Assembly: GCF_002259585.1 (NCBI RefSeq)
Contig: NZ_MWWS01000003.1
Location: 103,032-167,031 of the forward strand
Reading direction: 5' to 3'
DNA from: Bombiscardovia coagulans
GTDB lineage: Bacteria; Actinomycetota; Actinomycetes; Actinomycetales; Bifidobacteriaceae
DNA: 64,000 bases
The translations under genes were made by a program, and so were the position numbers. The notes under the pieces were generated by a model that searched no databases, was not told where the DNA came from, and was given only the letters and a program-made list of their open reading frames with translations. Below, in pieces: positions 27,174 through 36,903 of this stretch (its first letter is position 1; the number at the start of each line of letters is the position of its first letter).

Positions 27174-27399
27174 GCTCGTTGTTCCTTTAACTTTCTTGGT
27201 AAGCAGTAGATTGCTTATATCTTTTACTAGACCAGCTATGTGTCTGTACCCTTCAAATAGACGCTAGCTATACATCTCCGTGCAACTCATAAGGTGATGA
27301 AATGGTTTGGTATTGCAGCCGAACACTTGTCATGCCCACAAAATGTACCCTGCCCAAACCACCTGTTGAAAGGAAAGTAGTAGATCCTCCGCCCATCAC

Positions 27400-27864
27400 T
27401 CAAGTTGAAGTTGAACAAGTTGCTGCTTGCTTAACACGCATTTGGAATCTTTGCCCTGAACACTGCACAAAAAAAGAACACAGACGAATAAATTCTTGGG
27501 TTTGTGCTTTCCCCATCTGCTCAAAGATCCAGCAAATATCTTCTTGCATCATACTATGTGCAGCCTGATTCCGCTGACTACCGGATTCAGTGATAACAAC
27601 ATGCACGTTACGGCGATCCTGTTCATCGCCAGATCGGCGCACTAATCCTTTCTCCTCCAGTGACTTCAAAAGTGAAGAAACCCTGCCAGAACTCAAGCCC
27701 ACTAATTGAGACAGTTGCGAAGGCGTAAGACTACCAGATTGTTCCAATACTCGCAGAATAACCGCTTCCCCCCGCATAGAACGGTCTACCTGATCCGGAA
27801 TCATTCCCCTGTGCTTCATGACTAGCTGTGACAGTTCTTCAAAAGCTTCCTGCGCGTATGTCAA
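27400..27864 (-). CDS. MarR family transcriptional regulator
   Basis: 154 residues from a TTG at 27864 that has GGGAGG 7 nt upstream. ATGs at 27891 and 27885 give up to 163 residues but lack a good ribosome site. The winged helix is clear: GSLTPSQLSQLVGLSSGRVSSLLKSLEEKGLVRR, then wing GDEQDRRNVHVVIT. It is encoded 226 bp upstream of the exporter pair, the classic layout for an efflux repressor, and a candidate operator lies over its own promoter (27913-27947). Confidence 0.9.
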   Translation of the reverse strand: MTYAQEAFEELSQLVMKHRGMIPDQVDRSMRGEAVILRVLEQSGSLTPSQLSQLVGLSSGRVSSLLKSLEEKGLVRRSGDEQDRRNVHVVITESGSQRNQAAHSMMQEDICWIFEQMGKAQTQEFIRLCSFFVQCSGQRFQMRVKQAATCSTST

Positions 27865-27912
27865 TCCTATACCTCCCACAAACATAGCCATTAACGTCTG
27901 CCCTATACACTT

Positions 27913-27947
27913 TATCTTCTACCCAAAGTTATTTTGAATAGAAGATA
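27913..27947. promoter_or_regulatory. Candidate MarR operator
   Basis: Perfect 9-bp arms TATCTTCTA and TAGAAGATA with a 17-bp spacer that itself holds AAA/TTT symmetry, 22-56 bp upstream of the marR start region. A single related half-site (TATCTTTTA, 27218-27226) lies just upstream of the exporter genes. Confidence 0.55.
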
Positions 27948-27966
27948 TTATTTCACAATTACTACA

Positions 27967-28008
27967 CAATAGGCTCCTCGTTCTCTGCGGAAAGCAAGGA
28001 GCCTATTG
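27967..28008 (-). terminator. Hairpin terminator downstream of the acetyltransferase gene
   Basis: A perfect 12-bp stem (27967-27978 with 27997-28008) with an 18-nt loop, 16 bp beyond the stop codon of the minus-strand acetyltransferase gene. The U-tract is weak. Confidence 0.6.
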
Positions 28009-28023
28009 AGTATTCAAGGGTAA

Positions 28024-28686
28024 TTAGTCAGCTTCAGGCACCCTGTGGGGTAAATCAACAGCATCACTGTCAGTAATTTCACGAACCACTTTGCAGGGGG
28101 TACCGACCGCCAGAGAGTGGGGAGGGATATCATGAGTCACGACAGAACCGGCACCGATAACTGACCCCTCACCAATTGTGACACCGCCTGTGACTGTCAC
28201 ATTAGCAGCAAGCCAGCAGTTAGAACCTATAGTGATAGGAGCACCGTACTCATAGTCAAAGAGGGATCCATCAGCTGCCTTGCGTAAGTTACGATCCTGC
28301 CAGCGTAATGGATGAAGGGGCGTCATAATCGACACGTTAGGCCCCATCATCACGTCGTCCCCAATCGTAACTGGGCACACATCCAATACCGTAAAGTTAA
28401 AATTAGCAAAGACACGGTTTCCAATAGTCGTAAAAATGCCGTAGTCAAAGTAGACTGGCCCTAAAATCTCACTATAGGCCCCCATATGAGGTACAAGCTG
28501 CTTCATAATCGCCGCCCTCTCTTCCCGAGAGGTTTCAGGCAAAGAATTGTACTGACGGCAGAGTTCATGGGCTTTATCCCGCAAGGATCCCAATTCGGGC
28601 GACGCAGCATTATAAAACTCCCCAGCCAGCATACGTTCACGCTCACTACGTTCCCCTCGTAGATTTCCCTTATCTAGTTCACTCAT
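28024..28686 (-). CDS. Sugar O-acetyltransferase (maltose/galactoside acetyltransferase type)
   Basis: 220 residues, ATG behind AAGGGA. The N-terminal helical segment ([17 protein letters not shown]) is the Mac domain of maltose acetyltransferase. The left-handed beta-helix follows with hexapeptide repeats ([54 protein letters not shown]). The catalytic His lies in the MTPLHPL segment. It acetylates sugar hydroxyls with acetyl-CoA. The exact sugar cannot be read from the sequence. Single gene with its own terminator. Confidence 0.93.
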   Translation of the reverse strand: MSELDKGNLRGERSERERMLAGEFYNAASPELGSLRDKAHELCRQYNSLPETSREERAAIMKQLVPHMGAYSEILGPVYFDYGIFTTIGNRVFANFNFTVLDVCPVTIGDDVMMGPNVSIMTPLHPLRWQDRNLRKAADGSLFDYEYGAPITIGSNCWLAANVTVTGGVTIGEGSVIGAGSVVTHDIPPHSLAVGTPCKVVREITDSDAVDLPHRVPEAD

Positions 28687-28873
28687 TATGATGTCCCTTC
28701 ATGCTTGACAACTTACTCCAGTAACCACTGTAGCGGAGATTTGTTGCTGCAAGCGAGATAATACCAGTAAAATGCAAGCTATATTACAGGATTCGTTAAC
28801 TCACGAAACAGTCTACCAACTATGATTATGAGTACAGGTTCCTGTCGTCAGTCAAACGTTGAGGAGAGCACTC

Positions 28874-29389
28874 ATGCGATACTGCACCTATGATTACTTG
28901 CCCGCTCAGGCCCGGTTGATTCGAGAGCAGGTATTTGTAGACGAACAGGGGTTTCACGATGAATACGATCACATAGATGACCTCTGCCAGCATTTACTCG
29001 CTTTTGCTTCACCCAACGATTGGGTAAAACTAGAACACGCGAACATGACAGTGGACCAGAGCACAGATGGTCCTGTCGCTATCGCCACTAGTCGCTTTTT
29101 TGCAAGCACCCCCAAGGGCGAACCTCTCCCCCAAGACCAGGCTTCCCATGCCACAATTTATACCATTGGCCGAGTAGCTGTTGACAAAGCTTGGCGGGGG
29201 CTGCATTGTGGCGCACAGGTCTTAGCAGCAACAGAAGCAGCTATTCGCCAGCGCGGAGGGCGAACAGCAATACTCCACGCTCAGGAACAGGCGAAAGACT
29301 TTTACACCAAGCAAGGCTACCAAGTTATAGGAGAGCGTGACTACGATCAGCATTGTCCTCATGTGTGGATGAGTAAAGACCTCGATTGA
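28874..29389 (+). CDS. GNAT family N-acetyltransferase (ElaA-like)
   Basis: 171 residues from the ATG at 28874, with GAGGAGA 6 nt upstream; the open frame starts at a TTG five codons earlier. GNAT fold: an N-terminal IREQVFVDEQGF element and core YTIGRVAVDKAWRGLHCGAQVLAATEAA, the acetyl-CoA binding region. A C-terminal FYTKQGYQVIGE strand and DQHCPHVWM follow. This is the ElaA/YjdJ style of small acetyltransferase. The substrate is unknown. It is divergent from the sugar acetyltransferase gene. Confidence 0.88.
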   Translation: MRYCTYDYLPAQARLIREQVFVDEQGFHDEYDHIDDLCQHLLAFASPNDWVKLEHANMTVDQSTDGPVAIATSRFFASTPKGEPLPQDQASHATIYTIGRVAVDKAWRGLHCGAQVLAATEAAIRQRGGRTAILHAQEQAKDFYTKQGYQVIGERDYDQHCPHVWMSKDLD

Positions 29390-29459
29390 GCACTTTCATA
29401 AGCAAACGACTTAGACCTCAAGCCGAAAGCAACAAACACAAATCTCAGAAAGAGAGAGC

Positions 29460-30308
29460 ATGAGCCACACCTTACTCATAGCATCAGATTCAGATCACTC
29501 GACCATCCAATTGGGTGATTTTGTCTTAAACTGGTTCAGCCACAATACTTGGCGCATTCTGCTTTTTGTCATAGTGATGCTTGGAGCCGGTCTAGCCTCA
29601 CGTTTCGTCTCTGTTGTTATGCGTCGCACCTTAGAACACACTGCAATACCATCTGCATCTATTTTTATCAACATCGTTAAGGTGGTTATTTGGATCTTCG
29701 CAGCAGCTTGCGTACTTCAACCAGTCTTTGGCATAAATCCAACTACTGTGGCGACAGCATTAGGTGTCTCTGGATTAGCCTTATCTCTAGGTCTCAAAGA
29801 CACGATTGCCAATATCGTCGGTGGTTTTGGCCTCATGCTGAGCAAGGTAATTCAACCAGGAGATATTATTTCAATACAAGGGATCACAGGCACAGTCAAG
29901 GACATCAATTGGCGTAACACGATAGTTGTTGACCGTACCGGCAACGAAATGTGGATACCGAACTCAGTACTCAATACCACAGCTCTCGAAAAGATTCCCA
30001 GTGCAGGAGAAGCCGTAGCTATTGTTAGCTTTACCGTACGAGGCAGCGAAAATCTGGACACTTGCGCTCAGCAAATAAAGAAGACCGTAGAGCATTCCAC
30101 CAAAACACTCATGATGCCAGGGAATCCCCCCATCGTTCAATTCCAAGGCTTCTCACCTTACGGAGTAAATGGCAAAGTAGTCATGTTTGCTAAACACGGT
30201 GTTGTTGCAGCTGACATGCAAGATGCCGCCACACGCGCCTTAGCTGGACAACCATATCTGGTGCAAGACACTACTCGTCTCTTGCGCGAAGAGGATGCAC
30301 AACATTAA
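29460..30308 (+). CDS. Small-conductance mechanosensitive channel (MscS family)
   Basis: 282 residues. Helices at about 30-50, 65-85 and 90-125. The pore helix reads LGVSGLALSLGLKDTIANIVGGFGLML, the Gly/Ala-rich TM3 of MscS. The beta domain follows with VQPGD-like IQPGDIISIQGITGTVKDINWRNTIV. The C-terminal alpha/beta domain is shorter than in E. coli MscS. It releases solutes on hypo-osmotic shock. It lies 70 bp after the GNAT gene on the same strand. Confidence 0.93.
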   Translation: MSHTLLIASDSDHSTIQLGDFVLNWFSHNTWRILLFVIVMLGAGLASRFVSVVMRRTLEHTAIPSASIFINIVKVVIWIFAAACVLQPVFGINPTTVATALGVSGLALSLGLKDTIANIVGGFGLMLSKVIQPGDIISIQGITGTVKDINWRNTIVVDRTGNEMWIPNSVLNTTALEKIPSAGEAVAIVSFTVRGSENLDTCAQQIKKTVEHSTKTLMMPGNPPIVQFQGFSPYGVNGKVVMFAKHGVVAADMQDAATRALAGQPYLVQDTTRLLREEDAQH

Positions 30309-30344
30309 TAAGACCATTACTCCAACACCAACCGGAGCAACAAC

Positions 30345-30626
30345 TTGACTTATACCTATCCGTCTAAGCTACAGAGTCCATTAGTTTACCTACAGCTGTC
30401 AGCAATAGGGCACAGTTGCCATGTTATACAGCAAAGAATGCTTGCAGCACATGGGGACCCATCTTACTGGTTACACAACCACTTACACATGCAGGTACCT
30501 TATGCTCCCGCCCACAACCCACAGTAGCCTGAATCGGTAGGTGCTTTTTCTCAGCAAGCCCATTATCCTCAATACAAGCAAGACTTATGGCAACAGAAAG
30601 CGTGCAGTACACCCACAGTGGCGGGG
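30345..30626 (+). pseudogene. Interrupted Pro/Gln/Tyr-rich reading frame (possible gene remnant)
   Basis: This 318-bp gap between mscS and ddl holds no intact gene. A frame begins at a TTG with GGAG 7 nt upstream, reads 60 codons to a TAG, and continues in the same frame without another stop into ddl. The part around the stop (PYAPAHNPQ, stop, PESVGAFSQQAHYPQYKQDLWQQ) resembles the Pro/Gln/Tyr-rich tails of small actinobacterial membrane proteins such as the DUF805 protein at 57328. It may be a decayed copy of such a gene. Alternatively it is chance composition. Low confidence. Confidence 0.25.
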
Positions 30627-31835
30627 TTATTCAGCGCAGACACCTTCAATCAGTTGAGTAATGAGGTCACTGTAAGAAATACCTGTAGCCTCCCAAGCCT
30701 GGCGGTACATGGAAATAGGCGTAAAACCTGGCATTGTGTTTATTTCATTGACCATGATCTGACCGTCTGGCAGCACGTAGCAATCTACACGACTTAAGCC
30801 GCGTCCATCTACAACCTGGAAGGCCTTGGCAGCAATGTGCCGAACCTTTTGCAAGGTCTCTTCTGGCAGTTGAGCTGGCACTTCAACATGAGCAGCAGTC
30901 AAGTCCATGTATTTGCTATCAAAATCATAAAAAGCCTCGTCAGAAGGTTTGTCAAGTACAATCTCTCCTGGCCAGGATGTCTGCGGTTGCTCACCTTCAA
31001 CAGGGTTGAAAACTGCGCATTCAACTTCGCGAGCTTCGATCCCCTCTTCAATCAGTACACGCCAATCATGCTGAGAAGCTTCAAATAGTGCATGAGCTAG
31101 GTCCTTCGCGTTCTCTTCTCCTACTTTGGTCACACCAAAGGAAGAACCGGCCCGCGATGGTTTTACAAAGACAGGATACTTAAGTCCAGCCTTGCGCACG
31201 AGTCCGACAAGTTCGTCACCAGCCGCTTCAATGGACTCACCACAGGCTACGGTGCGAGCATCCACTGTAATTCCAGGAGCTACAGGTATACCAGCAGACT
31301 TGAGCAACACCTTAGTGAAATGCTTATCCATACACACTGCTGAAGCAAGAACAGAGCAACCAACATAAGGTACTCCCATCACCTCCAGGAGTCCTTGAAC
31401 TGATCCGTCTTCTCCATAGGGGCCGTGTAAAACAGGAAAGACTGCATCAATATGCCCCAATGAAGTCAGTGAAGCACCTTCAGCATGCAGTTCTTGTGGG
31501 CTCAAAGCTGCCCGGTATCCAGCTGGTCGTTCGGCGGCAGCCACCAGGGTCTCATGACTACCCGCATAGAAACCATCTCCGGAGCGAGCTATATCGAGTA
31601 CAAGAGGCTGAGAATGTTCACTCAGTCTGACCTCAGGAAGTTCTCCACTCCCTAAATCCCAGTTACGAGGATCTTCGCCGTTGACAATCCAGATACCATC
31701 TCGTGTGATTCCAACAGGAATGGGCTCAAATCGCTCCCTGTCGATAGCTTTGAGGACACCAGCAGCCGAGATACAAGATATGGGGTGCTCATCAGCCTGA
31801 CCACCATACAAAATCACAACACGCTGTTTTGTCAT
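30627..31835 (-). CDS. ddl: D-alanine--D-alanine ligase
   Basis: 402 residues, ATG behind AAGGAG. ATP-grasp enzyme that makes the D-Ala-D-Ala dipeptide for peptidoglycan. Visible are LYGGQADEHPISCISA at the start, HGPYGEDGSVQGLLE, KPSRAGSSFGVTKV (ATP loop) and EINTMPGFTPISMY (metal ligands). The usual GGR/S of the start is GGQ here. End of the minus-strand murA-plsC-gpsA-ddl group, though each pair is separated by 110-160 bp. Confidence 0.97.
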   Translation of the reverse strand: MTKQRVVILYGGQADEHPISCISAAGVLKAIDRERFEPIPVGITRDGIWIVNGEDPRNWDLGSGELPEVRLSEHSQPLVLDIARSGDGFYAGSHETLVAAAERPAGYRAALSPQELHAEGASLTSLGHIDAVFPVLHGPYGEDGSVQGLLEVMGVPYVGCSVLASAVCMDKHFTKVLLKSAGIPVAPGITVDARTVACGESIEAAGDELVGLVRKAGLKYPVFVKPSRAGSSFGVTKVGEENAKDLAHALFEASQHDWRVLIEEGIEAREVECAVFNPVEGEQPQTSWPGEIVLDKPSDEAFYDFDSKYMDLTAAHVEVPAQLPEETLQKVRHIAAKAFQVVDGRGLSRVDCYVLPDGQIMVNEINTMPGFTPISMYRQAWEATGISYSDLITQLIEGVCAE

Positions 31836-31992
31836 ACGACAATTCTCCTTCTTGAAAGGCCTGCGTCTATTCTTGTTTCACTCACACAACCCAATGAGAA
31901 GCAGTTTTAGGTTACTTTGACGATTAAAATCTGCTTATTGTAGCTCTGCGATCAGCATATCACAAACTCAACATGAGCCCTGAGATGTATCC

Positions 31993-32988
31993 TTATTCCC
32001 CAATAATCGGCCCACCGAACAGTTCTGTCACCAGACCAGCACCATCTAATCCCTGATCTAAAACATGGCTCATGGCCGTAGCTAAAGGAGTTGCTACGTG
32101 CAAGCTCTGTCCTAATTGCACCACTGCATCAGTAGTAGGGACTCCTTCAGCAACTCCATTACTAGCTAGGGACGCTTCTTCCACACTCATTCCCTTGCCT
32201 AAATTAAAACCGAACGTATAGTTACGACTTAAGGAAGAAGCACAGGTAGCTATCAAATCTCCAACCCCTGCCAAACCAGCAAATGTCTTAGCTTGAGCTC
32301 CGGCAGCCTGCCCTAACGCCGTCATTTCAGCTAAGCCTCGAGCTTGAATCATGGCAGCGGTATTCTCTCCGTAGCCAGCTCCACGAGACATACCAACAGC
32401 GAGCGCAGTTACATTCTTCAGAGATCCACACAATTCTAGTCCAACAACATCAGATGAGACGAACGGTTTAAAATAAGCCGTTTCGCACGCATTAGCAACT
32501 GTTAATGCTGTCTGTTCACTACTAGAAGCCACAACAGTTGCTGAAGGCTGCCGGGCAGCAACTTCTTTACTTAAATTAGGACCAGATACAGCTGCAAACC
32601 GATCAAGTGGTAGTCCCAAAACTTCCGTGACTACCTGATCCATGCGTTGACCAGTTTGGCGCTCAATGCCCTTCATGAGAGAAACAACGATAGTGGAGCT
32701 GTGCATGAACGCTTTGAAAGGCTCAAGAGCTTCGCGGGCATGCTGAGCGGCTATGGCCACTACAACGATCTCAGCACATGCAACAGCACTCTGCCGATCA
32801 GATGTAGCTCTTACATTATCGGGCAAACGCTCAATACTAGGCATACGTCTAGGATTTCTGTGTTCTTGATTGATAGAGTTCACAGACTCAGGATCAATGT
32901 CCCACATGGTAACCTGGTTACCCGCATCAGCTAGCACTTGCCCAAAAGTAGTACCCCATGCGCCTGCTCCCAGCACCGCAATATTCAT
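31993..32988 (-). CDS. gpsA: Glycerol-3-phosphate dehydrogenase [NAD(P)+]
   Basis: 331 residues, ATG behind AAGGAG. Rossmann motif AVLGAGAWGTTFGQVLA at the N-terminus, catalytic Lys in ELCGSLKNVTALAVGMSRGAGYGENT, and GLAGVGDLIATC. It makes sn-glycerol-3-phosphate for phospholipids, and the next minus-strand gene upstream encodes an acyltransferase of the same pathway. Full length. Confidence 0.97.
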   Translation of the reverse strand: MNIAVLGAGAWGTTFGQVLADAGNQVTMWDIDPESVNSINQEHRNPRRMPSIERLPDNVRATSDRQSAVACAEIVVVAIAAQHAREALEPFKAFMHSSTIVVSLMKGIERQTGQRMDQVVTEVLGLPLDRFAAVSGPNLSKEVAARQPSATVVASSSEQTALTVANACETAYFKPFVSSDVVGLELCGSLKNVTALAVGMSRGAGYGENTAAMIQARGLAEMTALGQAAGAQAKTFAGLAGVGDLIATCASSLSRNYTFGFNLGKGMSVEEASLASNGVAEGVPTTDAVVQLGQSLHVATPLATAMSHVLDQGLDGAGLVTELFGGPIIGE

Positions 32989-33100
32989 CTTGCTGCTCCT
33001 TGGATCTTATGTCAACGTTCTTTGAAACCAGATAACAAACACCGCTGTCTGCACTGGGCAAACTCAAGCAAAACTATCCTAAGCCCACAGACGCAAGCCA

Positions 33101-34003
33101 TCAAGTAAGAGCGCGTTGCGGGCGAGGCCTGCGGCTCATTGAGGGATAGTCGAAGTACCCTTCAACTGGTGGTTCACTGGCACGAATTTCCGCCATGATA
33201 ACTTCCATTCGATCCCTCAACCGCTGACATAGTTCATCTACTACTTCCTTGGGAGGTTCCTGCCCCCAAGTATCCATGTCTTCCAAGAGATCCGAGTAAT
33301 CTAAAGCATGGTCAAAGCAGGTCACCACGTTTTTCCGTGGCCATGGCCACCAATGGTTGATTGAAGCAGCTCCCCAAGTCACACAAGGATAGAGAGGCAC
33401 CATATAACCAAGAATGCGGGATGACTTCAGTGCAATAACACCAACTCCTGGCTTGAACGACATCGGCCACTTCAGTGGATCCCGCGTAACAGTACCCTCC
33501 GGCCAGATAGTCAGCGGGCGACCAGACGTAACAATATTGATGGACTCAGCCTCAATCTGCTGTGCCAAACCCGAGCGCCTCGGCACAGGTTGCATCCCTA
33601 CCCACTGGAACCATTTACCAATGACTGGCCAGCGTCCCATTTCAGCTTTTGCCATAAACCGCGGACGCCGCCCCAGGTGGAAAAGAGCCATCATAGGTAC
33701 AAACACATCAAACTGAGTCACGTGGGTTGCCGCAGTAATAAAAGTACCAGTTTCAGGCACCTGCTCTAGTCCCCAAGCGTATGTCTTGCAAGAGGCCCGC
33801 ATCACCTCAGATACACCAGCTAATAGCCTGGCTGTAGCTTTCGGATTCTGCTCATCTATTTCAGCTTGATTCGGCTTCCTTGGACCAGTGGGGTAATAAC
33901 GAGTGGGATCCACCAAATGATGGACTCTCCCCAGTCTCTCAACTTGCTGGTTGGAAAGAGGGTCAACTGCCGAGCGAGGTGAAGGTTTACCTTTCGATAC
34001 CAT
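33101..34003 (-). CDS. plsC: 1-acyl-glycerol-3-phosphate acyltransferase (PlsC family)
   Basis: 300 residues. The acyltransferase box HX4D is HVTQFD (about residue 93) and the acceptor motif is WPEGTVTRDP, a variant of FPEGTRS. A PLYPCVTWGAAS segment and a C-terminal basic tail follow. It acylates lysophosphatidate to phosphatidate at the membrane. About 35 residues precede the first conserved block. Neighbours gpsA and murA support a cell-envelope role. The Shine-Dalgarno sequence is weak. Confidence 0.9.
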   Translation of the reverse strand: MVSKGKPSPRSAVDPLSNQQVERLGRVHHLVDPTRYYPTGPRKPNQAEIDEQNPKATARLLAGVSEVMRASCKTYAWGLEQVPETGTFITAATHVTQFDVFVPMMALFHLGRRPRFMAKAEMGRWPVIGKWFQWVGMQPVPRRSGLAQQIEAESINIVTSGRPLTIWPEGTVTRDPLKWPMSFKPGVGVIALKSSRILGYMVPLYPCVTWGAASINHWWPWPRKNVVTCFDHALDYSDLLEDMDTWGQEPPKEVVDELCQRLRDRMEVIMAEIRASEPPVEGYFDYPSMSRRPRPQRALT

Positions 34004-34132
34004 ACTTCTATTGTGCCTCAGGTGTTGACCGCTACCAAACCAATACTACAATCTGCCAGCAGCAAATTTCTTGCTGACACCCACACACAGTACGTATAGA
34101 CGGAACCTGGACCACTTACATCAGATTCGCAA

Positions 34133-35464
34133 TTAATCGATATTGGCACCCAGAGCCACCAATTTTTCTCTGAAATCTTCATACCCACGATCAATCAGAG
34201 AAATACCACGTACCTCAGAAGGGCCCGTTGCAGTAAGGGCTGCAATCAAGTGACTGAAACCTCCACGCAAATCTGGAACATCGATAATTTGCCCTTGCAA
34301 GGGTGTAGGCCCAAAAATGACCGCGGAATGTTCAAAATTACGTTGCTGGAAGCGGCAAGGTAGTGACCCCAGGCATTCCCTATACAACTGAATAGTGGCG
34401 CCCATCTGCACTAAAGGTCTGGTGAAGCCAAAACGGTTTTCATACACCGTTTCGTGAACTATAGAAAGACCTTTAGCCTGGGTCAACGCAACTACAAGGG
34501 GTTGCTGCCAATCAGTCATGAAACCAGGATGAACATCGGTTTCAATGGCTACAGGGTGAAGATCACCACCGGGATGCCAGAAACGAATACCCTCATCACG
34601 AATATCAAATTCACCACCTATTTTACGGAAGACATTCAAAAAAGTCATCATATCGGGCTGCTGAGCCCCTTCAACGTAAATGTCTCCGTGTGTGGCCAGC
34701 GCTGCTGAAGCCCAAGATGCTGCTTCAATTCTGTCGGGCAATGCTGTATGAGTATATCCCTTGAGCTTCTTAACACCCTCAATACGAATCGTTCGATCTA
34801 CATCAACTGAAATCTGCGCACCCATTTTTTGCAAGACTGCAACTAGGTCCATAATTTCTGGTTCTGTTGCTGCTCCTGAAAGTTCAGTCTTACCCTCTGC
34901 CAATACCGCAGCTAGCAAGGTTTGTTCAGTAGCACCCACCGATGGATATGGGAGGTGAATTTTAGCTCCATGCAAGCCATTAGGGGCAGTGATATGGATA
35001 CCTGCCTCATGTTCCTTATCCACTTTGGCACCTAGTTTACGAAGGGTATCCAAATGGAAATCAATCGGACGAGAACCAATCCTACAGCCGCCGAGAGCAG
35101 GAATGAAAGCCTCTCCCATCCTGTATAGAAGTGGGCCTGAGAAGAGAATGGGAATACGTGAAGAACCAGACAGCGTATCTACATCTGCCACATCAGCAAG
35201 TTCTACTGTGCTGGCATCAATAGTGACTACACCCTCTTTAGGCTGAACGTTGACCTTGACCCCATGCAAGCGCAAAAGATCCGAAACGACCTGGACATCG
35301 CGAATTTCAGGGACATTTTTTAAGACTGAAACGCCTGGCGCTAGTAGAGCTGCAACCATTGCCTTAGAGACAAAATTCTTGGCACCGCGCACATGAATGC
35401 TGCCACCCAAGGGCTTACCACCAACGACGTGCAGAACATCATTCTGGGGATCAACTGTTGCCAT
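34133..35464 (-). CDS. murA: UDP-N-acetylglucosamine 1-carboxyvinyltransferase
   Basis: 443 residues from the ATG at 35464, with GAGGAG 5 nt upstream; the GTG two codons earlier abuts it. Inside-out alpha/beta barrel enzyme that adds enolpyruvate to UDP-GlcNAc, the first step of peptidoglycan synthesis. Conserved RGAKNFVSKAM (K29) and the loop GGCRIGSRPIDFHL with catalytic C127, the fosfomycin target, are visible. The end DLRGGFSHLIAALTATG is also typical. Complete. Confidence 0.97.
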   Translation of the reverse strand: MATVDPQNDVLHVVGGKPLGGSIHVRGAKNFVSKAMVAALLAPGVSVLKNVPEIRDVQVVSDLLRLHGVKVNVQPKEGVVTIDASTVELADVADVDTLSGSSRIPILFSGPLLYRMGEAFIPALGGCRIGSRPIDFHLDTLRKLGAKVDKEHEAGIHITAPNGLHGAKIHLPYPSVGATEQTLLAAVLAEGKTELSGAATEPEIMDLVAVLQKMGAQISVDVDRTIRIEGVKKLKGYTHTALPDRIEAASWASAALATHGDIYVEGAQQPDMMTFLNVFRKIGGEFDIRDEGIRFWHPGGDLHPVAIETDVHPGFMTDWQQPLVVALTQAKGLSIVHETVYENRFGFTRPLVQMGATIQLYRECLGSLPCRFQQRNFEHSAVIFGPTPLQGQIIDVPDLRGGFSHLIAALTATGPSEVRGISLIDRGYEDFREKLVALGANID

Positions 35465-35663
35465 TCCCACTCCTCTTTGTACGTACTATGCGCCTAACCA
35501 GCCGGCACACTCTCAAATGCACCATCACCTATTGTAAGTTTGCCATAAGGACTGTAAGTGTTAGGACAAAATGCGCGCGCAGCCTAATAAGCTGGCAGCT
35601 CACAGCGGAGCGTAATATGGCATCGCCCTATAAACCTTAAACAAACACACGTTTGTCGTGCTG

Positions 35664-36746
35664 TTAGGAAGACACAGGGCTAAATTCCATAGCAGTCACC
35701 AGTAGTTGAATAATGATGAACACAACAAACCAAAAACTAGCCCACGAAGCATACACGCCTTTGTACGCATGGTTGGCGGTAATAAAGTTCTTAATTCGAA
35801 CCCTTGCTAGGTACAACACCAGTACACCCAAGACTATGCCAAGTACAAGAAAACCTAAATTAGTCCAAAACTGGGCTTCTTCAGGCAATGCACTAAAAAT
35901 AACGCTATCAATATTAGAAATAACCATGTTATTGACAATGTGCAATAGTATGGACCAGAAAATAGAATACTCACTTGCGATGTATCCTAAAAGCAATCCC
36001 CCACTGAAGGCAAATAAACCTTGAGATACGTCCGAATGGAAGAAGCCAAACATCGCAGACGAAGTAACAATAGCAAAGACTTTGCCGTAGCGCTGCAAGC
36101 CCTTCATGATAACGCCACGGAAAATGATCTCTTCGACGATGGGGCCGAAGAGGCTAGCATATACCAGCATTGCAACTGTGCCCGAGGCAGCCTGAATCCT
36201 TTCAGAATTGCTTACTACTTCTAAATTGAGCTGTTGAACAACCCAAGAAAAGCCAATATTGTAGATGGTAGATAGGGACTGACATGTAAAGAGAAGGCAT
36301 ACAGCACCGATAAAAACTAAAGGCGGCATGCGACGCTCGCTGCGATGAAAGACACCATCGCTAGACGTATCTGCTATTTGTGATTTATGAGTTAGTATCC
36401 AAAAAACGAAGGCTGAGGCCACGCAAATTAAATTTGTAAGGCCTACATAAGAGGAAGAACTGAGTTCACCAAATGCGGCACCTAATGAAACAGACTGATG
36501 GTGCATCGCTTGCATCAGTGTAATAAGGATGGCCGCTATTGCTGGTCCAATCAACTGCATAACCACCAAGTAGAGGATCAGCATTCCTGCTTGCTCATTC
36601 AAGCTTGCGCGAATTTGCTTCATTGAAGCGTGTGGCACATTAGCTCCGCTAGGAAATGCTGTACTCGATACATATACCCGAGAGCTCATGTCTGTTAAGG
36701 TTGTATTTGCCTGTTTCCCTTGATTGGGTTGCCATAACAGCTTCAT
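35664..36746 (-). CDS. CPBP family intramembrane glutamic endopeptidase (copy 1)
   Basis: 360 residues, ATG behind GGGAGGG. About eight membrane helices. The Abi/CPBP motifs are intact: EEIIFRGVIMKGL (EExxxR), FGFFHSDVSQ (FxxxH) and LLHIVNNM (HxxxN). Family members include Rce1-like prenyl-protein proteases and bacteriocin self-immunity proteins. The substrate cannot be inferred. It is a paralogue of the next gene upstream, with the same order of motifs and a shared GVFHRSxRxxPPL segment, so a tandem duplication is likely. Confidence 0.88.
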   Translation of the reverse strand: MKLLWQPNQGKQANTTLTDMSSRVYVSSTAFPSGANVPHASMKQIRASLNEQAGMLILYLVVMQLIGPAIAAILITLMQAMHHQSVSLGAAFGELSSSSYVGLTNLICVASAFVFWILTHKSQIADTSSDGVFHRSERRMPPLVFIGAVCLLFTCQSLSTIYNIGFSWVVQQLNLEVVSNSERIQAASGTVAMLVYASLFGPIVEEIIFRGVIMKGLQRYGKVFAIVTSSAMFGFFHSDVSQGLFAFSGGLLLGYIASEYSIFWSILLHIVNNMVISNIDSVIFSALPEEAQFWTNLGFLVLGIVLGVLVLYLARVRIKNFITANHAYKGVYASWASFWFVVFIIIQLLVTAMEFSPVSS

Positions 36747-36903
36747 AGGCTACCCTCCCCCTATGCTCGTGTGCAGGATCCCGCTCTCGCTTTCTATCCT
36801 ACCGACAGTATGTGAAACTGAAGTTGTTGTATATAGTGTATCTCCACCTCCATTCCACAATATGATAAACAGCACAAACGAAGTAGAAAAGAACGTATAC
36901 AGA

